A stretch of 27,054 bases of DNA from Trichormus variabilis 0441 (GCF_009856605.1 NZ_CP047246.1:1-27054), one strand, 5' to 3'. Numbered from the stretch's first letter, positions 5,386-14,854 are shown. Notes: a model not told the origin generated them from the sequence alone. Numbers and translations are program-made.

Positions 5386-8001
5386 ATGAAAAATTTGAAC
5401 TCACGCGAAATTTGCGTGAAATATTTAGATAGTTTAGAAACTAAGCAAAGAATCAACGATACTAAAAATGCTTTGCTCCGTTACTTTGTTCCCAGTGTAG
5501 GAGGCCCTGCTGTATCAGCAGCAAAACGTAGACCTATGACACCGGAAGAAGCTAAGGCAGGATTTGAATTTCTCAAACAAATCTCTCTAGAAGAACTTGC
5601 TAATGCACCAGATTGGGCATTAAAAACTTTAGAAGAACGTGATGTTACTTCATCTCAAAAAGAAAGAGTTAGAGGTGATTTGAGAAATTTGGTTGACTGG
5701 GCAATAGAAAAAGGATATCTGCCGCCACCACACAATCCCATACCCCAGGACATCTGCGATCGCATTCAATTAGGCAGATTTGAAGGGCTAAATTTAAACC
5801 CAGCGACATCTTTTGATATTTTCCAAGAGTATTTTCAGCAGCTACAAGACCAAGAAGCTAAAAACGATGTTAAAAATGGCATTATTCGTTATTTTGTACC
5901 AGCTACAGGTGGCCCTTTACTTTTTCATAAACCTGCTCTTGAGTCAGAAGTTACAGCTGCTTTTCAGCATTTAAAAAGTGTACCTTTGGAATACTTGAAT
6001 GAAGCACCTTCAATTGTTACACCTGCGCTTGAAGCGTTAAATCTGTCCCAAACTCAACAAACTCGTATTCGTAGTGTATTACGTGATTTTATAGACTGGG
6101 CAAGAAACCAAAGTTACCTGCCAGATCCTAACTATATTGCTCCTTGGGGTGGAGAATATACACCTATACCTCTAGCTATCTCTGCATTTCCAGAAAAGTC
6201 GAAGTCAGTATTAGACATTTATAATAGCTACTGCAAATATTTACAGAACCAGGGTAAACAAAAAGAAATTGCGGCGTTGCGAAGTATAGTTCTTAAATAT
6301 CTTGTACCAGCTTGCGGTGGTTCTACATTAAAAGGTAAAAAAGCTTCTAACACTGAAATCAACACAGGAATCAGTTACCTTGAACAGACATCGATAGAAC
6401 AGCTTTACAATGCAATTGAATTAGTAAAATCACAATTTGAAATATCGGGCGTAGAAAGCCAAAAACGCTATACACCGCGCTCAAAATTGAAAGCTTGGAT
6501 TGATTGGGCAAAATCTGAAGGTTATTTCAGTAAAATTGAGGCGCGTCAACAACCACAACCCGTGTTTAACACATTCTATAAAAATGGTGTTCGTCGCAAA
6601 AGGAAGAAACCGGGTAAAAAATTACATGAGAATCGTTGTCCAGTACACGCTTTGTGCGCTAAAAAATTTTCCGATGACTACATTAATCCCAATTTAAAGC
6701 AGCAAATTGAAGATTATAAAGCGTGGCGATTATCCAATGATGTCCGACCTGGAGCTATTGTTACCGAGGAAGAACAACTTTTGCAGATTCTTGGTTGGCT
6801 TCACCGTTATGAGAATGTACCTCTGGAGCAATTATCTTTTGAGTGTTTAATTACTAAAAGTCCGTTATTATTTTGGGCAAAAAATTATTCAGATTATCAA
6901 AAGTATTTTTTCGCACGAGAACAAGGTATACAAACAGCCAGAAAACAAGCTGATCAAGACATCGAGCGTGTACGACATTATTTAGATTTTACCGGTACTA
7001 ACCCAAATTCTCAGAAGAAGCGAATATCGTTAATCATTGCTGTCGGTAAATTCCTTTACAGAGACTTGATTGGTACAGATGATTTCCCTACAGCCAAACC
7101 TATCCCCATTATTCTCCGCTTACTTCAAGTTCAGGATGAAATAGGTAAAAAAGCCCAAAGGACTCCACAAAGCACCAGCTATCATGAAACTTCGGTTTCT
7201 TGGTCAGAAGCTATCGAGGCGATGGAGAAGCAACGTCGCAGAGCAGATCAAGTAATTCTTTATACTACAACTACTTATGTTAGAAGAGGTTATCGTGAAT
7301 ATCAGCGACCAGAAACAGCTCTTGCCCATGAGCTACAAAAATTTCTAAGTATTGCCTTCTGTATTTTAGTGCCTTCTCGTTCACGGACATTTTATGAATT
7401 ACGCATTGGAGAAACATTCAAGGAAGGTATTTTGACTGAAACAAAATTTTTATCTGTAGAGGAGGTAAAAAATCAATGTAAAGAGAAAGATTTAAAAGAC
7501 AATATTAAATTTTATATACATCTTAACGAAGAAGATTACAAAAGTGGTAAATCTATAGCTCCAGTTTTAATCAATAACGGTGGTTGGTGGGTTGAACTGC
7601 CAAATATAAATTTTGGTGATAAATGTTTATATGATTATGTTCGCCGTTGGTTAGCATGGGGTAGATATGCTAGAAGCCCAATAGAACACAATTATTTCTT
7701 TCGACACGCATTCAGCCCAAAGCCCTTGAAGACTGGTAATTGGGGAAGTAGGATTAGAAATATTTTTAATACATGGACAGGAGTACCTGTACCACCTAAT
7801 AGTGTACGCAAAATGTTCGCCAGCCAATTTCCAGATTATAGAGGAAGTGCCGCTTTACTTTTACAACACTCTGAATCAATTCATGAGACTAACTATGATA
7901 TGCGTCATAGTTTGTTAAAGATGCAACCTGTCATCAATGCTAATCAACAATTCATTGCAGATAGATTAGCAGAATATTCCCAAGATGTAATTAATAATTG
8001 A
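5386..8001 (+). CDS. Large derived tyrosine recombinase with triplicated N-terminal module
   Basis: 871 residues. The ATG at 5386 is preceded by GTGAGAAG; an in-frame GTG at 5374 lacks a ribosome site. Three related modules of about 110 residues form the N-terminus (about 6-114, 141-248, 274-384). Each has a (R/K)Y(F/L)VP...GG(P/S) motif and ends in a (L/I)DWA...Y(L/F) motif. They look like repeated SAM-like DNA-binding domains. The C-terminus looks like a tyrosine-recombinase catalytic domain: Arg in PSRSRTFYELRIG (R665/R667), SVRK where HxxR is expected (the His replaced), and LLQHSESIHETNYD with His828 and Tyr837 at the classical H-x8-Y spacing. A middle segment (HENRCPVHALCAKKF) has a Cys/His cluster. 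Recombinase activity is inferred; the missing box-II His is unusual. Confidence 0.65.
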   Translation: MKNLNSREICVKYLDSLETKQRINDTKNALLRYFVPSVGGPAVSAAKRRPMTPEEAKAGFEFLKQISLEELANAPDWALKTLEERDVTSSQKERVRGDLRNLVDWAIEKGYLPPPHNPIPQDICDRIQLGRFEGLNLNPATSFDIFQEYFQQLQDQEAKNDVKNGIIRYFVPATGGPLLFHKPALESEVTAAFQHLKSVPLEYLNEAPSIVTPALEALNLSQTQQTRIRSVLRDFIDWARNQSYLPDPNYIAPWGGEYTPIPLAISAFPEKSKSVLDIYNSYCKYLQNQGKQKEIAALRSIVLKYLVPACGGSTLKGKKASNTEINTGISYLEQTSIEQLYNAIELVKSQFEISGVESQKRYTPRSKLKAWIDWAKSEGYFSKIEARQQPQPVFNTFYKNGVRRKRKKPGKKLHENRCPVHALCAKKFSDDYINPNLKQQIEDYKAWRLSNDVRPGAIVTEEEQLLQILGWLHRYENVPLEQLSFECLITKSPLLFWAKNYSDYQKYFFAREQGIQTARKQADQDIERVRHYLDFTGTNPNSQKKRISLIIAVGKFLYRDLIGTDDFPTAKPIPIILRLLQVQDEIGKKAQRTPQSTSYHETSVSWSEAIEAMEKQRRRADQVILYTTTTYVRRGYREYQRPETALAHELQKFLSIAFCILVPSRSRTFYELRIGETFKEGILTETKFLSVEEVKNQCKEKDLKDNIKFYIHLNEEDYKSGKSIAPVLINNGGWWVELPNINFGDKCLYDYVRRWLAWGRYARSPIEHNYFFRHAFSPKPLKTGNWGSRIRNIFNTWTGVPVPPNSVRKMFASQFPDYRGSAALLLQHSESIHETNYDMRHSLLKMQPVINANQQFIADRLAEYSQDVINN

Positions 8002-8090
8002 TAATCTTTACAAAAGTAAATATCATGTTTTTATTGTCTCAAATTTACCACAATAAATAAACCAGTTTTTAAGTAGAATATTGGGATTTT

Positions 8091-8124
8091 AGGAAATAAA
8101 GATAAATAACTGTCTTTATTTCCT
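8091..8124. terminator. Bidirectional hairpin between convergent genes
   Basis: Perfect 12-bp arms AGGAAATAAAGA (8091-8102) and TCTTTATTTCCT (8113-8124) flank a 10-base loop, placed between the stop at 8001 (+) and the stop at 8189 (-). The stem is AT-rich and there is no clean T-tract, so termination is probable from position rather than proven. Confidence 0.5.
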
Positions 8125-8188
8125 ATTCCCCATTATCCAAAAAATAGATACAGTTAACTAAAAATTTCAGGATAAGCCAAGTATTAAT

Positions 8189-10660
8189 TTAATACTCTAT
8201 ATCAGTATTATTCATTTTTTGCATTTTATCAGCAAATTGTAGCATTACCTTGGGGATTGTAATCTCATCAAAGTCTATCAAATCAGTATTCTTCTTTTTA
8301 ATATTTATCATTTTGAGAGATAAGAAGTATCTACAATTCATTAATAAGGCAACCAGAAATATTTTATAAATTCCAAGAAAATATTTTATATCTTTTTGGG
8401 GAATATTTCCAGAAAAAATATACTGAAACAGAACGACATCATCTAAAAGCAGAAGCCCAACATCATCTAAATTGCTAAATTTAACTTGCATTAATACTGA
8501 TTCATCAATGCAACACTCATACTCCTTATTTAGCGGATTTTCATAATCAATTGAAACCCAAGCTTTTCTAATACCAAATTTGTCATAATAAATATTATCG
8601 ACAATACCACATATACTTTTTAAAAAAGGACGTAGAACTTGCACGCGTGAGCCAATTTTAATTTCTGGTGACAAAGGTAAAATTACGTTAATTAATAGTT
8701 CTTCTGATTCTTCAAAAAAAAGACATAATCGTGGACTTGAAGAATCAAATTTACGAATTATAATTTGTCTTTCAGGCTTCACCGCTTCGGCTTTCTTATC
8801 TATCTCATCTAAATCAGAATCTTCCACTTTGCTAGGGAGTAATAATTTAGTGGAATAGATTTCTGAACTAGCTATTTTTTTACTTTTTTCTTCAGAAGAC
8901 AGAGGAATTATTGAAGTATCTGGTTCTTTACTTTCTTGTTGTTCAGGGAGATAGTTCAGTGAACTACCCCACTTTTTACCTTCCTCTTCAGTAATCAAAG
9001 GATTTGGGTGAATTGGGTGAAACCCATTGCCCTGCAAAGAGTCTTCAGGTGAAGTGTTGGGTGTAATTGGGGTGTCAGACGGAGTAATATCGGGTGAAGC
9101 TTGAGGTAGGGTTGATTGCTTGAACCCAATTCCTTTTAAACCCTTCCAAGACTTACCACCGCCTGGCTTAGATATATTTATTTCCTCTACTTTTGGAAAT
9201 AATCTTTTAAATCTAGCAATTACTTGGTTTGGAGCTTTAACATTTTTATCTGAGTTAGTTGGTTGTTGACTCCAAATAGCTTTACGCTGACCATTCTTAT
9301 CTATTTCATAAATCAAAATGTCATTGTCTTGATACCATTGCTCGAGTAAATCCCAAATTTCATGAGCAGTTACAGTACCGTTCGGTTCATAAGCTAATCC
9401 CACATCTTCACAAAATTGAAGTAGATGAGAGTTGTCTTTCTGGATATTTTCTAAAGTTTTTTGAGTACAGCTATAATCAATTCCGTCCCGCATTAAATCC
9501 CCTAAAGCTTGCAGAACCCGATTGAGAAATGCTGGTAAAACCTCGTTTTGAATAAATTCTGTATCATTTTGAAATCGTGGGTCTGCTTGAAGTTCACCTT
9601 TAGAACTATCTGCGGCAGCTTTAAAGATTTTAGAAAAATCCAATATAGCCCACCGAGAAGTGATTGATTCAGAAATCGCTTTTAAATTTGGTGTATCATT
9701 GATATTAAATAAGCATATTGCTGATGGTTTATAGTCTATTCCATCCCTACCCCTCTTTGAGGTAAGATTATTACCAGTAATAAAAGCTTTGAGAGATTGC
9801 AGCTTATCAATAGATGTTTCATTGAAGTTCTCTGATGCCCAGTTAACACGACTATTTATCAACTCTGCTAACGCACTTTTAGTTCCATGATCATATTTGT
9901 AGAAATCAGATAAAGTAAGTCCAGTCACTCCTTGATAGCCATACATTGCTGCTACAATTTCTCTGAGCGTATCTTTACCGTTACTTCCGTCACCCTTAAG
10001 CAGTAACGCACGTACCAAACGTCCCTTGTGCTGCCGCACTGTTGCTAAATCTAGTGATGCTGCAATTGTCCGCAGAAAAATTTCTTGTTCTGGTTTGTCT
10101 AAGGCTTTCAATAAGCGATCGCAGTTTGTGTGATCTGCATTTGGATTATAAGTAACTATAGGTTTGTAGATGTAGTAAAGGTTGGGAGTATGATTAATAA
10201 GTTTCCATTGAGGAATAGACCCTTTCCATTCAATCTGTAATACCCCATTAGTACAATTCAGCCCTGGTGGGTTAATTAGTTCAGAGTTAACCTCACAACA
10301 ATACTTAGCCCATCGCAAAACCTCATTAACACAAGCTGGTTTAGCATAAGGAAAAGTTACTCCATCTTTTTTTCTCTCAACGGTATAAGAATTACAAAAA
10401 TCTGTAATTTTGCGCCGTTCATCCGACTCAGAACTTTGTTGGTAATGAGTACCAGTCCAGTAATACAGTGTGTTATTAACACAAATCCAAGGTTTGTCTC
10501 CATACAGGAAATTTAAGGCTCTTTGGAGAAATGTTAATTTTGGTTTATCTGAATTATCTGAATTATTTAAATTAGGCGGATGAAGCAAATGATTTTCTGT
10601 ATTTTCTTGTTTTGATGGTAAAGTCCCTCCAAATTGTTGGATAAATTTTTTAATATTCAT
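8189..10660 (-). CDS. SF3/D5-type plasmid replication helicase
   Basis: 823 residues from the ATG at 10660, which has GGGAG about 10 bases upstream; a TTG at 10684 also fits the frame. Residues about 55-190 match the D5/poxvirus-like N-terminal region that precedes SF3 helicases (WICVNNTLYYWTG, CTNGVLQIEW). The ATPase core follows: Walker A LLKGDGSNGKDTLREI (about 223-236), RVNWASENFNE as Walker B region, and ICLFNINDTPNL as sensor 1. The linker after about residue 490 is Ser/Pro/Glu-rich and probably disordered. A C-terminal beta-rich domain (IGSRVQVLRPFLKSICGIV) follows, and then a hydrophobic stretch. With the primase gene upstream on the same strand (169-bp gap) it should form the plasmid replisome. 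Confidence 0.85.
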   Translation of the reverse strand: MNIKKFIQQFGGTLPSKQENTENHLLHPPNLNNSDNSDKPKLTFLQRALNFLYGDKPWICVNNTLYYWTGTHYQQSSESDERRKITDFCNSYTVERKKDGVTFPYAKPACVNEVLRWAKYCCEVNSELINPPGLNCTNGVLQIEWKGSIPQWKLINHTPNLYYIYKPIVTYNPNADHTNCDRLLKALDKPEQEIFLRTIAASLDLATVRQHKGRLVRALLLKGDGSNGKDTLREIVAAMYGYQGVTGLTLSDFYKYDHGTKSALAELINSRVNWASENFNETSIDKLQSLKAFITGNNLTSKRGRDGIDYKPSAICLFNINDTPNLKAISESITSRWAILDFSKIFKAAADSSKGELQADPRFQNDTEFIQNEVLPAFLNRVLQALGDLMRDGIDYSCTQKTLENIQKDNSHLLQFCEDVGLAYEPNGTVTAHEIWDLLEQWYQDNDILIYEIDKNGQRKAIWSQQPTNSDKNVKAPNQVIARFKRLFPKVEEINISKPGGGKSWKGLKGIGFKQSTLPQASPDITPSDTPITPNTSPEDSLQGNGFHPIHPNPLITEEEGKKWGSSLNYLPEQQESKEPDTSIIPLSSEEKSKKIASSEIYSTKLLLPSKVEDSDLDEIDKKAEAVKPERQIIIRKFDSSSPRLCLFFEESEELLINVILPLSPEIKIGSRVQVLRPFLKSICGIVDNIYYDKFGIRKAWVSIDYENPLNKEYECCIDESVLMQVKFSNLDDVGLLLLDDVVLFQYIFSGNIPQKDIKYFLGIYKIFLVALLMNCRYFLSLKMINIKKKNTDLIDFDEITIPKVMLQFADKMQKMNNTDIEY

Positions 10661-10828
10661 ATTTTTTGCTGCTCCCTGTTTCAACTAACTCATTTCTTTA
10701 AACAAGAAATCTGATATACAGTGTAGTAACAAAAAATACTTTTAAATATCGAATTATTTCTAATAGACAAATCTTTATGATTATGAAATTTAGGTAAATG
10801 TCTTCAAACCATTTCATCTTGCCGAAAA

Positions 10829-12925
10829 TTACACGGAGTTTAGATCAACGCCAATCTGGTATGCCATCTCCAGAAGAGATTGGTTAGCTTCCAGCCATTC
10901 CTGCGCTTCCTGTTGTAAAATCAGCGATGAACATTTCAACATTAAAAGTCGCTGAATCATTTGTTCTAGTTTTATCCGCTCCAGGGGCAGTAATGACAAT
11001 TTTTCTGTCATACAGTACATTTTTACCCAATAGCGTGCCTGAGTATTGGCTTGCAGTCTCAAGCGGATTATTTGGCGATAGTCTTCTGAATTTAAGATTT
11101 CATCTTGAAGTGGGACATCCTGTTTTATTGCTATTTGATTAGTATCCTCCAATTTAGAATTTGGTACAGAAGGTTCAGTCACTGAAAAGCATTCGTTCTT
11201 TAGAGTGATAATATGTTTGCTATCAATTTTGATATCAACAGGCTGTATGACACTCGAAGTAATTGATTTGGCAAGAATTTCATTATTAAATAAGCTTTGC
11301 TTATTTTCATTCAGCAATCCGCTCTGGGAAGAAAGACATTGGTTTTGCTTATCAGTTATAACATTTAAGAATTTTGAAGAATTAGTAGTTGAAAAAGATT
11401 TTTGCATTTGATCTAAATCAGCATTAGGCGTTGCTGGAGGCAACGCTAATGCTGAAGTCATGTACAAAACCTTCATATATGGGGGGGGTGTGTAATTTTC
11501 TAAAGCCTGTTCCTGTTTCACTTGTGTTGAATCGGTTTCAGCCACTATCTCTTCTAACCACGGATCTGGAATTTGAGGGTATTGTCCAGGATTGAAAATG
11601 GCTATGTTGCTCTTAGAGCAAAGGTTTACAGGCTGTTCTTCTTTAAGGTTCTGGTGGTCAGGGTGCCATAAGGGTAAGTAGAGTTGCTTGTATAAGGTTG
11701 TCTGGCTAATTCCTTTACCGTACTGTGCCTTGGATGCGGCGATGATGGACTCTACGCGATCGCTTGTCCGTTCTGGAAATGTCAGAGTTTGTTGTAAGTG
11801 TGCCACAATCGAGCGAATGCGCTCTAATGTTTCCTGCTGTCGCTGCTGATTGGGATGCAATTCGATGACTTTGTTTTCATCAACTGTCCCAAATTGCTCT
11901 TTGTAGCTATTTACCCGTTGTGGGTAGCTGGCATAGGGAGTGTAATATCTTTCACAACTTTGGGCCCATTCTCTGGCTCGTTGCTCAATTTCATGTTGGT
12001 GGCCACACCATTTCTCGTATCCTGGGCTATTACGAGATGTGGTGACTATATAATCTACCAGTTCTTTACCACTTAAATGACGAAAGACTACACCTAGACA
12101 TCCCATGTTTTTCAGCAATTCGTTTGTCTGTCCTGGCCCTGTCCAGCCTTCAGTAATGCGTTCTGTTAATTCATGTTGCCATTGTTTGGCTTTACTACCT
12201 TGACCATAGGGGAATTTTATAACTTTTTTGCTTTTAGCTTGGGCGATCGCCGCTGCTAATGTTTCGTAATCTTGCCCTGCTGCTGACCAGTCGGCGGTAT
12301 TGAGTAAGTCTTCAATATTATTTGACCACGGCTCTAGGCTGTCATCAAGTAAATAGGAGCCTGCCTGCAATGGTAAACGATGGGCATTAAAGTTGCTGGG
12401 TTTGCCTTTGCTATATGCCTTGCAGTTGGGGAAAATTTCTAACTCCCCACCTCTAATTTTGAAACCAGCCGCTTCCAAGGCATACTGAACAGTGCGGGCT
12501 AGACTGTAGGAATGTTGGTCATCTTCTAAGAAATAATATATGTGCAGTCCGCCCCGTTCACTTGATTGTATGGGAACTGGTCGGCATAAACCAATTTCTT
12601 CCATGCAGTCCAGTACCTGTCGATATTTTAGTTCGTCGCTGGTAGGGTGTAGGCTGCTAAGTTGGTCAACATCTAATAGTAGATAGTTGGTTTCTTTATC
12701 AAATCGTAGACCTATTAAAATATTGGGGTTTAAATATTGTTGCCATAGATTTCGCGGTTCCAAAGGATGGCGAGTCTCAGTTCGCCAATTTGGGCGTTCT
12801 CCAGTGTTGGGTGTGGGTGCGTAGATGAAACCCCAACCATGATGAAAGTGTTTTAAAAACCTTTGCCCTAGTGGGTCTGATGGTAACAGGGTAGGTTGTG
12901 CTGCTGTGTTTTTGGCTTGCACCAT
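10829..12925 (-). CDS. AEP-type (primase-polymerase) replication primase
   Basis: 698 residues. The ATG at 12925 has GGAG ten bases upstream. The archaeo-eukaryotic primase core is at about 25-200: NYLLLDVDQ (metal-binding D85 and D87), SSERGGLHIYYFLE (nucleotide-binding sGGxHxY motif, 121-134), ELEIFP (about 161-166) and HRLPLQAGSYLLDD (182-195). A helical region follows (GWTGPGQTNELLKNMGCLG), of the kind found C-terminal to plasmid and phage primases, then an HTH-like segment (ISQTTLYKQLYLPLW) and a low-complexity tail. The gene precedes the SF3 helicase on the same strand. This is a split version of the primase-helicase fusions of many plasmids. A run of eight C on the coding strand (11481-11488) encodes part of TPPPY. 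Confidence 0.85.
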   Translation of the reverse strand: MVQAKNTAAQPTLLPSDPLGQRFLKHFHHGWGFIYAPTPNTGERPNWRTETRHPLEPRNLWQQYLNPNILIGLRFDKETNYLLLDVDQLSSLHPTSDELKYRQVLDCMEEIGLCRPVPIQSSERGGLHIYYFLEDDQHSYSLARTVQYALEAAGFKIRGGELEIFPNCKAYSKGKPSNFNAHRLPLQAGSYLLDDSLEPWSNNIEDLLNTADWSAAGQDYETLAAAIAQAKSKKVIKFPYGQGSKAKQWQHELTERITEGWTGPGQTNELLKNMGCLGVVFRHLSGKELVDYIVTTSRNSPGYEKWCGHQHEIEQRAREWAQSCERYYTPYASYPQRVNSYKEQFGTVDENKVIELHPNQQRQQETLERIRSIVAHLQQTLTFPERTSDRVESIIAASKAQYGKGISQTTLYKQLYLPLWHPDHQNLKEEQPVNLCSKSNIAIFNPGQYPQIPDPWLEEIVAETDSTQVKQEQALENYTPPPYMKVLYMTSALALPPATPNADLDQMQKSFSTTNSSKFLNVITDKQNQCLSSQSGLLNENKQSLFNNEILAKSITSSVIQPVDIKIDSKHIITLKNECFSVTEPSVPNSKLEDTNQIAIKQDVPLQDEILNSEDYRQIIRLRLQANTQARYWVKMYCMTEKLSLLPLERIKLEQMIQRLLMLKCSSLILQQEAQEWLEANQSLLEMAYQIGVDLNSV

Positions 12926-14041
12926 TCTTTTATGCTCCGATGATAACTGCGTTCACCGGGGCTACCCAGAAGCATTGATTAGTAGTGCTAATATCAAGCG
13001 CTATACAACTTTTAGATTTGCTTCTTGCAGTTTCTCTGTTAAAAAAACTGCTATCTTTAGCCTAGAACTCTTATACTTACGTGTGTCATTAATGTATCAA
13101 TTAGAAAATCATCCAAACTGAACATAATTCCCACCAAAAAGAGCTTTCTTCTAAAATTGCTGATAGTATCATTTATTACAAATGATTTAACTTGGTAACA
13201 GCACTTTCCACTTTGCTTTTATCACACATACATTGCTAGACTAAGATTGCTTTTAAATAGGCGGTTGGTTGCCTGGGAGCTAAACGTATGTCTGGCTGAT
13301 GGGTAGCTGGCCGATTTCTTGTGTAAATTTTTAAAACTGTTAACTCTGCTCGTTTAAAGCTTAAAATCAACCAATAAATGCTTGAGTAAGCACAAACGAA
13401 CCTGTTGTGTTAAGACAGGGAAGTAAATTCCAGTTTTTGACTTAAAAGATTTAATATTCACGACATTATCCTCATTTGCGAGGCATCTAGCCGTAAAACT
13501 TATCCCTGATTATTTGGATTCTTGTAGTTATTGCTAAAACTTGCTTTGAATCTAGGTCGGGAGAAATTGTAGTGCTAGATGCCTTTTTTACTAATTGTTG
13601 AAAAAAGGGCATACCATCCCGTCCCCTATGTGCTAATATTGCAAACAGGGGTCGAGTCGTAACGATTCATAAGGTTTCGTTAGCTTTGAACAATTTGGTG
13701 TAAGACCGGCAAGTCCTTGTAACACCAAAACTGTCGTCTAACGGCTCGCCTTAACATTCTGACTATCTGAATATGATGTTGCTGTTTTAGTCGGTTCGCC
13801 TCCTCCATACATCGATTGAAAACAGTATTACTGACACTGTTGCTCTTGATAGAGTAGCATGAAAAGCTACTTGGGAGTTAATAAAACAGGCTGGTTCTTC
13901 ATTAGCTATTTACTTTAGGTTGTCTGTTGTTCCAGCAAGATGGGCATTTATTACTGTGAAACATGTACTAATAGCTTAGTCATAATTATTAAGTATCAGT
14001 CACTTGTGCGATCGCAGCAGTAAACAACCCAGTAAACAATA
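12926..14041. other. Long non-coding region downstream of divergent promoters
   Basis: About 1.1 kb with no convincing gene on either strand (a 71-codon frame at 12906-13121 overlaps the primase start and has no family features). It holds several hairpins: a nested structure at 13654-13744, AACAGT...ACTGTT near 13821-13841, and AGTAGC...GCTACT at 13853-13871, plus HIP1 near 14008. The size, the structure and the place next to the primase make it a candidate for the replication origin or for a regulatory RNA. Confidence 0.35.
13654..13744 (+). other. Nested stem-loop structure, possible structured RNA
   Basis: GAGUCG (13654-13659) can pair with CGAUUC (13663-13668) across a UAA loop, with one G-U pair. 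Downstream, UCGUUAG (13677-13683) can pair with CUAACGG (13738-13744), also with one G-U pair. That enclosing stem holds a hairpin with 8-bp arms UUUGGUGU (13694-13701) / ACACCAAA (13722-13729). It was read by eye with no energy calculation. Confidence 0.3.
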
Positions 14042-14061
14042 GCCCCCAAAAAAGTGGGGGC
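14042..14061. terminator. GC-rich hairpin downstream of the small ORF
   Basis: GCCCCC (14042-14047) and GGGGGC (14056-14061) enclose AAAAAAGT. The hairpin lies 16 bp beyond the stop of the minus-strand gene at 14078. Plus-strand transcripts would continue into ATAAATTTT, so termination may act in both directions. Confidence 0.55.
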
Positions 14062-14077
14062 ATAAATTTTACAGCTA

Positions 14078-14377
14078 TTACACCAAAATTGATCGCACTA
14101 AAATACTCATTACTTCACCTGTATTACCAGTTGGTAACAAAGGACTCCAATCACCAACCTCAGCATATCGAAGTTGGTGCAGACTGCGAATTGTAGCAGT
14201 AACGGCTTTAGAGGAACCAATCAACGTATGTTTAATTGGTTCTCTTTCTAGAGTTGCTTGAGAGTCAGCTTGATTTATGGCGGGGTGGTTAGCACCTGAT
14301 AAAAAGCTTTGAGTTACATCTGCACCTTCTTCTGGTGTACTCGCTATTGTTTGTTGAGTAATACTCTGTGTCATCAT
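14078..14377 (-). CDS. Small conserved cyanobacterial protein (99 aa)
   Basis: 99 residues with a Thr/Gln/Ser-rich, probably disordered first half (MMTQSITQQTIASTPEEGAD). The C-terminal half is compact and looks conserved: KHTLIGSSKAVTATIRSLH, then YAEVGDWSPLLPTGNTGEVM. I recall the GDWSPLLPTGN(P/T)GEVMSIL segment from many short hypothetical proteins of Nostocales, often found on mobile DNA. No function is assigned. The first codons are two adjacent ATGs (14377 and 14374). The gene starts only about 9 bp from the MITE-like element at 14386-14732, so its promoter must lie inside that element. A hairpin terminator follows at 14042-14061. Confidence 0.75.
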   Translation of the reverse strand: MMTQSITQQTIASTPEEGADVTQSFLSGANHPAINQADSQATLEREPIKHTLIGSSKAVTATIRSLHQLRYAEVGDWSPLLPTGNTGEVMSILVRSILV

Positions 14378-14385
14378 TTATCTAG

Positions 14386-14732
14386 GGGAGAAAGTAGCGA
14401 AGCTGCTATCAGCCGCCATGCAACGGCTGAAAACGCTACCCAGAAAGAGTTTCAGAAAAATTTTTCAACTTTTACCCTAAAATGAGATTTTGACAAATTG
14501 GATGCACATTTAAAGGTGTACCATTTAAACCTCACTGATTTTTACAGCCTGAAACCCGTATCGCCACGTTACTAAATGCAGTACCAAATAGCCTAAGCTT
14601 CAATTGGGACAGTAAAAATAACGTTTTTCGACGATTTTCGGGTTGGAGAGCAATTTTATTTTTGTAACCCTTCCGTAGCAAGACTTTCAGAGGTTACGTG
14701 GCGGCTGATAGCAGCTTCGCTACTTTTCCCCC
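14386..14732. mobile_element. MITE-like element with terminal inverted repeats
   Basis: The left arm at 14391-14418 (starting AAAGTAGCGAAGCTGC, ending AGCCGCCA) and the right arm at 14699-14726 are perfect 28-bp inverted repeats. Outside them the similarity continues as GGGG(AG) / GGGG(GA), and inside it as an imperfect match. A direct ATCTAG flanks both ends (14380-14385 and 14733-14738), a possible 5-6 bp target duplication. The roughly 280-bp interior has no ORF. Size, arms and lack of coding capacity fit a non-autonomous element; no transposase for it is in the window. Confidence 0.65.
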
Positions 14733-14822
14733 ATCTAGTCTCCCGATAAAGGGGGTAATAGGCGATCGCTTTTCCGGTTGGCGCTGGGTGCGATCGCTTT
14801 CAACTTTTGAGTATAGCAATTT

Positions 14823-14854
14823 AGGGGAATAGGGGAATAGGGGAATAGGGGAAT
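14823..14854. promoter_or_regulatory. Four tandem AGGGGAAT repeats, candidate RHH operator
   Basis: Four exact 8-bp units AGGGGAAT run head to tail and end 39 bp before the start of the ribbon-helix-helix gene. AGGGGAA (14847-14853) also pairs with TTCCCCT (14865-14871). Tandem 7-8 bp operators are characteristic of plasmid RHH regulators, so autoregulation is plausible. AGGGGAAT-like simple repeats also occur by chance in Nostoc. Confidence 0.45.

Noticed and set aside
12926..14041. Search for iterons or a CRISPR array
   Set aside because: No regularly spaced repeats were found; only individual hairpins.
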